A DNA stretch of 64,000 bases from Calvatia gigantea (lineage: Eukaryota > Basidiomycota > Agaricomycetes > Agaricales > Lycoperdaceae), in assembly GCA_025093985.1 (NCBI GenBank), contig JACAAK010000009.1:1054001-1118000 (forward strand), read 5' to 3'. The notes under the pieces are model-generated. The model saw only the letters and a program-made list of their open reading frames with translations. It ran no database searches and was not told the origin of the DNA. Positions 23,315 through 33,090 of the stretch are shown here, piece by piece. The translations under genes and the position numbers were made by a program. Position 1 is the first letter of the stretch. The number at the start of each line of letters is the position of its first letter.

Positions 23315-26082
23315 ATGGCCATCCAAAGCACGCTTGCTAGACTGCTCACTTTGCATTCAGTCCCAGCCCTTGAATCTCCCCTCAAGTTATTCCTTGCATC
23401 TGGGGGGTTGCTCGCGCTCCTCCTTCAGTATCTGCGCATTAGGAATGCTAGTCGTGCTACGGGTGGGGGACGCTATATCGAAGATCTTGGCCAGGCACGG
23501 GACACAACACATTTGTCTTTAATCTTCTCACAGATTTGGTAGGTTGGCAGTGCCAGTACGCTCAAGGAGCTTTGGAATACATATGATGTAATTATTGTTG
23601 GCGGAGGTAAGTCATGGTGGTGGGCAACAAGTTTGGACGTACACTAACATATTGATCAGGCACATCTGGATGCGCCCTTGCAGCAAGACTAAGTGAAGAC
23701 CCCAGCATTCATGTGCTATTGCTCGAAGCCGGGGGGAGGTAGGTTGTTTGTTAGATACAGTGTTTGCAAAGGAAACTAACAGCTGTCAGCGGGACCGCTC
23801 TCGTTCAGACTCGCACGCCTTCTATGTTCGGGAGGCTATTCACATCCAAGTACGTGCACAATTTCCGAACAGAACCTCAAGTATTTGCGAGGGGAAAGAA
23901 GAACTTCTGGCCTCGTGGTAAGTGGGTAATTTCCCTGTAGAAGGTTTTGCTGACGGTAGACAAGCCAAAATGCTCGGTGGATGTGAGTCTGCTCATATCA
24001 GTCAAAATTCATCTCAACCTGTTTAAGGTTCCTCTATCAATGCGCAGATGTATGTGTGTTCCGCTTCAATTCTCTCCAACTACCAGCTGATTGTCGTGTC
24101 ATAGGGCACAGTATGGTGCCCCCGGGGACTTCGACGAATGGGCACGAGTGATTGGCGATGATTCTTGGTCCTTGGAAGAATTTGCAGAGGTGAGTACTTC
24201 CAGAGATCCTCAGGGCCTCGTGACTAAGCCATTTTGAAGATACTTTTTGAAGTATGAAACGTATCTACCCCATCCCGATTATCCCCTTGTGGATACATCT
24301 TATCGCGGAAAGAACGGGCCTATCAAAATTGGATACAACAACTATGTTTCCGAACCCAGTCGGGCATTCATCAAGAGTTGTGTCAATGTTGGGATCCCTT
24401 TCAATCCGGATTTCAATGGGCCTCATGGTACTATGGGTGCCAACAGAGTAAGCGTGGATTCCGTCCAGCCGTGTTAATATCAAACTGAATTCCCTATGCG
24501 CCCTTTAGATCAGTGCGTCAGTTACAATCCAAACTACAATCTTTTTTGAAGGTCAATATCACAGTGACTTATGTCGACGAGAAATATCAACGTGTTTCTT
24601 CGGAATCCGCTTACTTGACACCAGATGTGCTCACAAGGAAAAATCTCACTGTCGCTATCAACGCAACGGTCACACGCATTGTCTTTGAACAAGTTAATGG
24701 CGGGACTCGTGCAGTTGGTGTAGAATTCGCCAGAACGAAGGGCGGACAAACATTCCGCGCCAGGGCTACTCGTGATATTGTCCTTTGGTGAGTCACCCCT
24801 CACTGCCTTCCAGCCCTACTGACTTCAAGTCCCAGTGCCGGTGCTGTCCATTCTCCTCACGTCAGCAATTCCCCCCAAGAATACACCTTCCCGAGCTGAT
24901 CAAGTTCATAGATACTGATGCTTTCTGGTGTTGGTCCTGCGGAACATCTCCGCGAAAATCACATCCCTGTTGTCGTTGACCATCCCAGAGTGGGCCGAAA
25001 CCTTGTCGATCACCCTGTTGTGGACCTCTACTTCAAAGACAAGCTTGACGCATCGCTTATGTGGCTGAAACCTAGGTCGTTCAGTGACTTAGGCAAGGTC
25101 ATCAATGCGGCAATGCAGTACTTTGTATTGGGTAAAGGAGGTCCCTTTGCCACGAATGTAAGGACGAATTCCTCGACGAAACCTGATTGCTGATCAGCGA
25201 GTATAGTTTGGCGAATCGGCTGCTTTTGTTCGAACAGACGATCAAAGGTTGTTCCCCCGTTCCCGATACCCTGACGACTTGAAGGACAGCACATCAGCAA
25301 AAGATAGTCCCGACCTTGAGTTATTCACTACACCCTTCGCTTACAAAGTGACTCCTCATCCTGAGTGTGCCTCCGGAAAAACTAACTGTCTATTAGGAGC
25401 ATGGTGTATCTTCTTTGACGTCCACACTTTTGCTCTCCATTGTTACCTAGTCAGGTTTGTGCATAATTTTCCCCTGTGTTACACAACTCGTTAAGGATGA
25501 ACCAGACCCACAAGCATTGGTGCGGTCCTCCTCAAGTCCAGCGATCCCTGGCAGCTACCTAGTGTCAACCCCAAGTACGTGGGGTGAAGACATGTATACA
25601 CAAGTCTTGACATATTGGCTTTAGTTATCTCCAAACCTCGGAAGACCTCTGGAAACTTGTTCGCGGCGTCCGCCTTCTACTCTCCATTGCACACTCCGAA
25701 CCTCTTGCCGGACACCTTGATCATTCGTGCACTCGTGGGGAACTAGATCACCAACTACACCTTAAGACCGATGAGGAGATTGCCGAGTTGGTTAAGGACC
25801 GCATCGAAACTGTCTATCACCCAACCACGACGTGTAGGATGGCACCCCAAGAGGAGGGTGGTGTGGTTGACAGCAAGTTGAGGGTGTATGGGATCAAGGG
25901 ATTGAGGGTCTGTGATGCCTCTATTTTCCCTTTTATTATTTCTGGTCATACGGTACGTGTTTCGCTGGTCTGTCTGATTATTCCTGTCGCTCAAATGGTG
26001 TTTGGCGTTGTAGGCGGGTGCGTGTTATGCCAGTGCAGAAAAGTTGGCGGATGGTATGAAGGTCGAATACGGGTCTCTGTGA
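23315..26082 (+). CDS. GMC-family FAD oxidoreductase, with one clear frame break
   Basis: Flavoenzyme of the choline dehydrogenase/aryl-alcohol oxidase superfamily, oxidising an alcohol substrate (not determinable). An N-terminal hydrophobic segment (~25-40) suggests membrane association. FAD-binding [21 protein letters not shown] and LLLEAGGS are followed by [29 protein letters not shown] (second GMC signature) and the C-terminal [11 protein letters not shown] and [17 protein letters not shown], which hold the catalytic His pair. Sixteen exons from 23315-23494 to 26014-26082. Intron 1 has a GC donor. At the exon 7/8 junction (24189/24240) an extra A puts TAC-TTT out of frame. Near 25348-25396 splicing the 49 nt intron also breaks frame, whereas retaining it does not. 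Possibly a young pseudogene or assembly indels. Confidence 0.75.
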
Positions 26083-26485
26083 ACCATTGTAGTACTTTAA
26101 CCACAGTTGAAATTTTGTGGTCCCGAGAAAAAGCGCTGAGGTTGACTTAGGAGATTAAGAACCATCCCTACATACACAACAAAGCTCATGGTCCAGTTTT
26201 TCCGTAGGCATTGATGGTGTAGCGGTAACATTGGGTCTTCCCATGGCCTAGCTCCTCGACTTCCGGTCAATGCACATTTCTTCACTCCGGGAATTCTTTC
26301 ATCTTTTGGATGGAGTGTTTATTATCAGAGTCTGATCGGCCTTGACGTGAATGGATCCAATGTGTACAGGATTCTGGTGGAGCAATAAAATTCCAAGATC
26401 TCTTTTTGGTCACATACCAGCCAAGATCACATGAAGTGCTCAATTTGATTTGAAAATAGATCTTACAAGTTTCGAGCGCGCGATT
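26083..26485. other. Spacer between the GMC and NOM1 genes
   Basis: No gene seen. Confidence 0.5.
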
Positions 26486-29215
26486 ATGGGCCAACACAAG
26501 AAACACACAACGATTCGCCTCCCCCGAAGTATCTTGGAAGAGCTTCATGGGCAGGACGGTCCGTCTCCATTTGTCATCTATTGTTGCTGAATTGCTGGGG
26601 CCAATCCCCTCTAAAGCTCATGACAGAAAGCGCCGAGGTTCCTTGAAAAAAACACGAAGTTCGAGTAGAAAGGAAGCTCGAAAGCAAGGACGCGCAGAAT
26701 TGAAGCAGAAGAAGGCACAGTTCTTCTCGGCTGGAAGAAAAATGCGGTCTGAAGATGAAGTATCTGAAGGCTCAGAATCACCTCAGCGGAAGAGAGCTCG
26801 GACGGGAGACTTCGCGAAGAATGGAAAATCGCAAAATAGGGTGGACAAAACTTACAAGGGAACGCCAAACAGAGTCGTGAAGGAACAGGAGCCCGCAGTG
26901 CAGAAAGGAAAACCCATAAAAGACATTCAGCGCAAGGGAGAAAAGAGGAAAACGGTGAAGAATATCCACAGCCCCCCTCCTCTGCGAAGTCAAATTGAAG
27001 AGGAGGAAGATGCGTATATTGCATACTTGGAAAAAAAGCTGGACTATACGCGAGGCGAGCCAAAGAGAAAACAGGATTTACTTGAAGAGGATGGATTAGA
27101 TGGTGAGTCTGGTAGTTGCTCGGGTCGTTTGCAAGACCCTGCCTCACACTGCTCTATAGACCTTCTGGGCTGGGCTGACTCTTTCAAAACGCCTACGATG
27201 GTACGTCTCGACGGGAGACTCCTGATTTGAGCTCAAGTCAATATTTAGGGTGATGTCCGGGCTGATGAGGAGGATGACGACGGTGTAGATGAAAGCGAGG
27301 ATGGTTTCGAACAAGACGGTCTCGGGGATTCACAGGACGAAGAACACGAAGATGGTGGTGATGACGACGAAGAAGAATGGGGAGGAATTGCGGTTTTAGC
27401 GACGCAGAGTCAACACAGCAGGAGACCGAAGGCGAGGAGCAGAGTAGAATCGGGGGAAGGGCGAGTTCCCCACCTTCGGAACAACCTCCTGCTGCTCCAA
27501 GTACGTCCTCTTACTCGATGGCTCGAACCTCCTGAGTGTGACTTCTTTTCGCTTATAGCCACCCGCTACATACCACCACACCTGAGGAAGAAAGAAGGTG
27601 ATCTAGGCACAGAATCCGTGCTGAGGTTGAAAAAGCAGCTGAAGGGTTTGCTCAATCGGTTCGTAGCCATTCCGGATTGTTATTTCGTCCAGGCTCATGT
27701 AGCTGCCCAGGATGAGCGAACAAAACTTGAGCTCGATTATAGACGGTACCGAGGAGTTATACCGCAACAATAGAAGACATGGTGAGCAATTGACAATGTG
27801 TTGGAATGAGTCCCACTGACTGAATACAGATGTGACATCTAGCTTAACCAGCCTCGTAATTGAAGGCATATCTTCTCATTCAATATTGCTGGATTCCTAT
27901 GTCATACTGCACGCAGCACTGATTTCGAGTCTGCATAAAATAACTGGCGTGGTATTTGGTACGAGCCATTGATTGATTTTTTTAAAACCTTACTTATTGG
28001 AAGCACAGTGGCGTACTTCGTGCAGAATGTTGCGGAGAACTATGAGCGCCATCACAAAGAATTGCAGTTTGGCAAAGCGCGCACGCCTGTCGACCATCAA
28101 CCTCAAACTCAGGACCAGGATCCCAAAGGAAAGGAATGTTCAAACTTGATGGTACTTCTGTCGGAACTCTACAACTTTCAAGTAATATCATCCGTCCTCG
28201 TTTTTGACCTCGTGCGAGAACTGCTTCAAGGGGACCTTACTGAGTTCAATGTCGAGCTTCTGCTCAAGCTCATGCGCAGTGGGTGCCGCCATATTGTCAA
28301 TGATCAACTCTCATTGTTCTCATAGATTCGGGTCAGCAACTGCGGCGCGATGACCCCTCCGCCCTCAAGGACATCATCGATATTGTACAGAAAAAGGTCG
28401 CAGGGAAAGATGAGAAGTCCCTTAGGTACGTGATCATTCGTTATTGAACTACCAATTTATGAACGCCCTCACTAGTTCTCGTACACGGTTCATGACCGAG
28501 ATGCTTGTGAACCTGAAAAATAACAAACTCAAGCGGAATGCGGCCCAAGGTCAGGGAGGTGAAGCCGTTGAGCGGATGAAAAATTTCTTGGCTGGCGTAA
28601 ACAAGAAAAGACCATGGTAAATGTTGGTTGTCTCTAACATCAAGACACTCCTAATGCTGATTTTATAGTTTTGGCCCATGACGCCATCCGAGTTTCTCTT
28701 GAAGACCTTCGTTCAGCCGATGGTAAGGGGAAATGGTGGCTCGTCGGCGCGGCATGGGGTGGCAATCCCCTTGTCGATGCTCGGGAGACTATGTCAAGCG
28801 TACAAGTGAACGGCCAGAATACAACGGCGAATGATGCTACGAACGATCTGCTGAAGCTAGCACGGAAGCAAGGGATGAGCACGGACATCCGTCGAAGCAT
28901 CTTCGTGGTACTAATGAGCAGCGACGTGCGTCCCTTCATCTCAATATTCATTTTGGGTCTGATTGATTATGCTCAGGACTACGTTGATGCTTGTGAGAGA
29001 CTGTCGCAGCTGGGTTTGATGGAGGTGCAACAACGGGAGATCATGCGAGTCCTTCTCCATTGCTGTGGTAATGTATGGTTGGTTTCTCTCCACGCAACAA
29101 CTTGGACTTATTCAGGAAATAGGAGAAGACCTATAACCCATATTACGCACTCGTGTGCCAACACCTCTGCTGCCAATCGCATTCTTACAAGATCATGCTG
29201 CAGTTTTGTCTCTGG
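26486..29215 (+). pseudogene. NOM1/Sgd1 homologue, 5' part (split by inversion)
   Basis: Nucleolar MIF4G/MA3 protein needed for 18S rRNA maturation. Start at 26486 gives KHTTIRLPRSILEELHGQ; then Lys/Arg-rich SRKEARKQ, an acidic tract, RYIPPHLRKK and the MIF4G region (LKKQLKGLLNR, LLDSYVILHAALISSLHKI, YFVQNV, ECSNLMVLLSELYNFQV), then WWLVGAAWGG and LLKLARKQGM, DIRRSIFVVLMSS, and SHSYKIMLQFCLW, where it stops at 29215. The continuation (DFLRDMGE) is on the opposite strand at 32350. A one-base or small frame break lies near 27385-27395 and another (extra C) near 28612. A 40 nt intron (27663-27702) is needed in the MIF4G region. The last in-frame piece of the read is PAM18 sequence. Confidence 0.85.
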
Positions 29216-29311
29216 CAAACCATCCCGACCGTGGGGGCTTCACTGTATCTTGCCAGTAAGATCAATGAGGCTAAGGACCTCCTTGATAAAACTGAGGGAC
29301 ATGGCTGGTAA
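29212..29311 (+). pseudogene. PAM18/TIM14 homologue, 3' piece (inverted)
   Basis: Encodes the second half of a mitochondrial J-domain protein: L-A-N-HPDRGG in one frame, then, after one extra T (near 29240), LYLASKINEAKDLLDKTEG to a stop at 29311. HPD is the J-protein signature and the final helix is typical of Pam18. Its first half is on the minus strand at 32633-32355. The piece is joined directly to NOM1 through the shared CTGG at 29212-29215. Confidence 0.8.
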
Positions 29312-29354
29312 AGTGGCTCTCACACTGAAACTCCCCCTGTGGTGGTCACCAGAT

Positions 29355-30662
29355 AAAGAGGCAGAAATTGAATGGAAGTGGGATAAGGATGTACAGCTTA
29401 GATTAAGCTGACAGGATAGATATTTAAAGATTTCTGCACAATGCAAGTTTGTGGGGAGGCAATTTGACAATATGCAAGACAATTCCACAAAATAACATGA
29501 AATAATGATGCATAGAGAACACTAGAATAGCTAACTACCTTTGCTAAGAAGAGTAAAGCCAAGTTACACTGTAAAAAGTGCAACTTGTGTCCCTTATTCA
29601 AGAAGTCAACAAGACACAGAACCTCAGGTACTCCCTAAGATTCACCCTTATCAAGTTAACAACCAGAAGTGCACTGTCCTACACTTGTGATACTGCCAAG
29701 TACCAGGGTGTAGTGATGCAATACACTCTTAATCTAAGCTCACTTCACAAGTAAGCCCAAGGTCTTCTTCTTAGATCAAAAGGTCTCAACCTTAGCTCAA
29801 GTCACTTAGTCCAGTTAATCTTGAAAGAACTTATTACTTTGCTTCACTCAGGCACAATAGATTGCTTTTCACTGCACTCTGAAGGCTGGGCAATGGCTAG
29901 TAGGTTCCTTGCCACACCTGACACCTCAGAGGGGGTTTATATATTATTTGGGTGCTTGTTATGACAAGAGAATGATTACACAACTAGGAACATATTATCA
30001 AGCAAGGTACAAACCAGAAGATTAGATCGCATACCAAGAGAGCTGCAACCTATTAGATTAGTGAAACATTGGAAATACATGAAGATCTTGAGTATCCATT
30101 TGTTCCAGGCTGTGTTCTAGCCCGTTCTCTGGTTCTGCATTCTTCTCTAAATACGTAGAGTATCTGAGATTTCAGACATCATGTGAATTGTCCTCCTATG
30201 TATCCCTGTGGATTGTACACAAACATGTCCATATTCGTCATTAGTGCTGAGTGTTGTTCATTAATCTAACAATGGTGACATTCCCTGTGAACATGCCAAT
30301 CATTCTTTTAGATTAAGCACATTGGACTTATTTCTCAAGTCTAGGCTCATTGGAGGGGTCCTGTAGTTCTGTATAGACACATTGGAATAGTTTTACTGCC
30401 TGGTCTGGCTGGAATCATGACTGGTCATATGGTACACTGTTAAAATTGCTTTTAGTCAAGCACAGTGGTCATCCCATAGCTGCCACTATCCATCATCAAT
30501 GGCCATAGTGTTCTACAGTGATTGAGTACTCTTTTATTATACTGTTGGGCTTTTTAGATTAGGTTGTACTACTACAGGAAGGTTTGATGTAATTGTTAGA
30601 TTAGGCTTGTATGCCTTAGATTAGTGATTTTCAAGCATGAAAATGGCTTTGCCATTACACCA
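29355..30662. repeat. Dispersed non-coding repeat D, copy 1
   Basis: About 1.3 kb, matching 53263-54562 over essentially its whole length. No coding capacity. Starts near AAAGAGGCAGAAAT and ends near TTTGCCATTACA. It could be a solo LTR or other non-autonomous element; no target duplication is certain here. This copy has lost CpGs still present in copy 2 (for example near 29505 versus 53410). Confidence 0.6.
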
Positions 30663-30953
30663 GTGACCCCTTTTAATCTTGGGAAGTGAGTTTGTGGGCG
30701 TTTTCATGCAATGTAACAGACTGCTCACAAACAAATGAACAGCTCTTCACTTTGCTGTATTCTTATTTGACCACATCCTATATCCCTCTAATAGACTGCA
30801 ATGATCTAATAGACCCCCACCACTCTTGGTTATACACTCCTAGCTATCACTCATTTCGTGCAATCAAACCTCTCTGTTCCCTTTTGGAAGAATATCAATG
30901 ATATCATTCACCTGACTAAGCAACACTTCTCTTCACTTTCACCAAAGGCGACA

Positions 30954-31765
30954 ATGACAACAGAACTACCGCCATCGAAACTTGGTACCAAAGAACAGTA
31001 CGTAACATCGACGAAACTGTTGCTCCACTACCCATGCTAGTAAATAGTTGGGATAAAGTCTACGCAGAAGAGCTTTCCAACTTCAAAGAAAACAACGATG
31101 AAGGCGAGATTTGGTCCGCTGTGATCGTTTCTTATCAGACTCCATCTTGAACTCGCCGAAACTAGGTTTGGGGAGGAGTCCATTGAGAAGATGATTAATT
31201 GGTCACTCGAACATGTGCCTCCCTCGTTGAACCCAGCCGTCCTGGAAGTGGGGAGCGGAAATGGAACGCTTCTTTTTGCCCTTGCAGAAGCCCACTTTCT
31301 GTACTTGTAACTTCCTAAAAGACAACCCACCCTTCCTATTGGGTACAGACGTGAAGAATGCGCCAGCTTCTTGGGACCTGGTGTTGGATAAGGGTACATA
31401 TGACGCTATTGCGCTTGGTCAAAAAGACGAGAATGGCAGGTCCCCCGCAGTTAGGTATCCCCATCGCCTCACACGAATTCTCAAACCAGGGGGTATCTTC
31501 CTTATTGTATGTCACCTCCTCGAGTTACGTCGAAAGTCATACCAACCCAGCCTCGCGTTGTAGCTTGTAACTTCACCGAAGAAGAGCTCAAGAACAATTT
31601 CGCCACAGAAGAAACTGGACTAATATACCAGTGAGTGGCATTCAAACCTTATGAGATGAAGATCACTTAAGTCTACCTAGTTCCCACATACAGCATCCGA
31701 AATTCACCTTTGGTGGACGCTCCGGCAGCATTATATCCAGCGTGGCGTTCCAAAAACCAACATAA
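30954..31765 (+). pseudogene. EFM4-like (METTL10) eEF1A lysine methyltransferase, remnant
   Basis: Class I SAM-dependent methyltransferase that in other fungi trimethylates a lysine of translation elongation factor 1A. Exons 30954-30997, 31048-31113 and from 31166 read LPPSKLGTKEHWDKVY, then EESIEKMINWSLEHVPPS and the SAM-binding VLEVGSGNGTLLFALAEA. Directly after this (near 31289) the frame breaks and the family's motif between strands 1 and 3 (normally L-G-I-D-Y-S...) is missing; the sequence resumes at CNFLKDNPPF, WDLVLDKGTYDAIALGQKD, LKPGGIFLI, then in another frame CNFTEEELKNNFATEETGL. An internal deletion plus frame breaks make it non-functional. It converges on the NOM1 3' piece with 29 bases between stops. 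Confidence 0.75.
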
Positions 31766-31794
31766 CAAAGCAGGAACGTGTTTTTTTATTTTTG

Positions 31795-32354
31795 TTATAA
31801 TGACAGGATGACATCGACACCTGTCCGCAGTGTATCTAATGCCAGTGCACTCGCCCACTTGTTAAACTTCCGCAGTTTTTCATCTCCGTCAAACTCATTT
31901 GAGAGTGCACTGGCCAAAAAATAGACCAAGCCAGTGGCAAGGCTCTGTATCCGCGTTGCCCTGACAAAGATTTCTTCAATTGCGGCACGATTCCGTGTTG
32001 TCGGCAAAGCGCTTGCATCTATGAGCGGGGTCGCCGTTTGGCTATTGGTGAATATTTGTAGCATCAGCTCTTGGAGAAACTGCCGACTCTGAGGCTTGAG
32101 AATTGTGAAATCCACAGCCTACGAATGAGTGGTTAAAGTCGTTACCCTCTGAATTTCAATTGCACCACCATACCTTAAGAATGGTTAGGTTCACGATATC
32201 CTTTGCGATCCACCATGCATAGGCTCTCGCTACGTTGCGCATCCGGGAAGCGGATATCTTTCCCAAATCGAACCCAACATCATCCCCTTGCGCATTTTTG
32301 ATCACTTCTGCTCCTCCAACTGTAACCTCGCCCATATCGCGCAAGAAATCCCAG
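31795..32354 (-). pseudogene. NOM1/Sgd1 homologue, 3' part (inverted)
   Basis: Minus-strand continuation of the gene that breaks at 29215. It starts at W-D-FLRDMGEVTVGGAEVIKN, then RMRNVARAYAWWIAKD (MA3 region), an intron (32173-32119), FTILKPQSRQFLQEL, TTRNRAAIEEIFVRATRIQ, KWASALALDTLRTGVD, with a stop at 31795-31797. These are the conserved C-terminal blocks of Sgd1/NOM1. Upstream it is fused in the same exon to the first half of PAM18. No frame break is seen in this piece. Confidence 0.85.
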
Positions 32355-32633
32355 CATGATTTGGTGATGAGCGTCTTTGAGTTTGGTCCGTAGTGTTGGT
32401 CCGTCTCTGTCAAAAGTTTGCATGTTAGCACGAACAACAATAAGCAGATGAAATGGACAGACTTGAGACCCAGTATTGCAATAGCCTCCTTCCTATCCAT
32501 CTTGGCTCTGAATCCTCCCTTCACCCACTGCTCCGCGACTCCTCCCCCACCAATGATACCACGTCTGACTAATGTTCGCCCCGCTAATGCCGCTGCAAGT
32601 GGCACCAACGCCTATGATGATTGGAGTGGACAT
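32351..32633 (-). pseudogene. PAM18/TIM14 homologue, 5' piece
   Basis: Pam18 is the essential J-protein of the TIM23 import motor at the inner mitochondrial membrane. Minus-strand exon 1 (32633-32463) begins at an ATG, encodes a short hydrophobic N-terminus and then LAGRTLVRRGIIGGGG and GGFRAKMDRKEAIAILGLK. An intron (32462-32407) follows, then exon 2 with DGPTLRTKLKDAHHQIM up to the breakpoint at 32355. One extra T near 32602 puts the ATG out of frame with the rest. The HPD-containing half is at 29212-29311 on the plus strand. Confidence 0.8.
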
Positions 32634-33090
32634 GGGGAATGAGGTCGGTACTAAGCGGCCTGGGTAAGTGAGCTGACGAAAATGCGAGTGTCACAAAATG
32701 CACGGTCACGTGCTTAGGGCCTTCCCCTGGATCTTCCAAGCTGGAAGGCTGCACCGGCAGAACGACGGCAATCTTTTGGCGCTTTATCTTCAACCTTTCC
32801 TTCATCACGAAATTACGGTTGAGTCAAATCTCTGCTCGAATCATGCAAAGGAAGCGGAGAATGGGTCAATGGGTCATTTCCTCCAATTATGCTCGTACAA
32901 GCTTGATACGTGATACATGATATGAAGCAGACGGCACAGCAGCGACTGCGGTTACAGGCTTTCCAACCACCGTCCGCCTCGTTTGCTCCCTCTAAATGGG
33001 GAACCCTTCACAGCCCAGCGATATAAATACAACGTAACTTAACAGCAGTCGGCGCTACACAGCTCTTATTCTGCACGACAACAACGTGCA
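32634..33090. other. Divergent upstream region (PAM18 piece / helicase)
   Basis: Non-coding. Contains the TATA-like box of the helicase gene. Confidence 0.5.
33022..33029 (+). promoter_or_regulatory. TATA-like box of the helicase gene
   Basis: TATAAATA, 61 bases ahead of the ATG at 33091; spacing suits a short 5' UTR. Confidence 0.5.

Noticed and set aside
26611..27147. 178-codon minus-strand frame
   Set aside because: Exact antisense of the Lys/Arg/Glu-rich NOM1 N-terminus, whose composition opens the opposite frame.
32156..32608. A single fused PAM18-NOM1 protein on the minus strand as a real gene fusion
   Set aside because: The missing halves of both genes are present, joined reciprocally 3.1 kb away on the other strand, so inversion explains the fusion; the J-domain HPD would be absent from such a protein.
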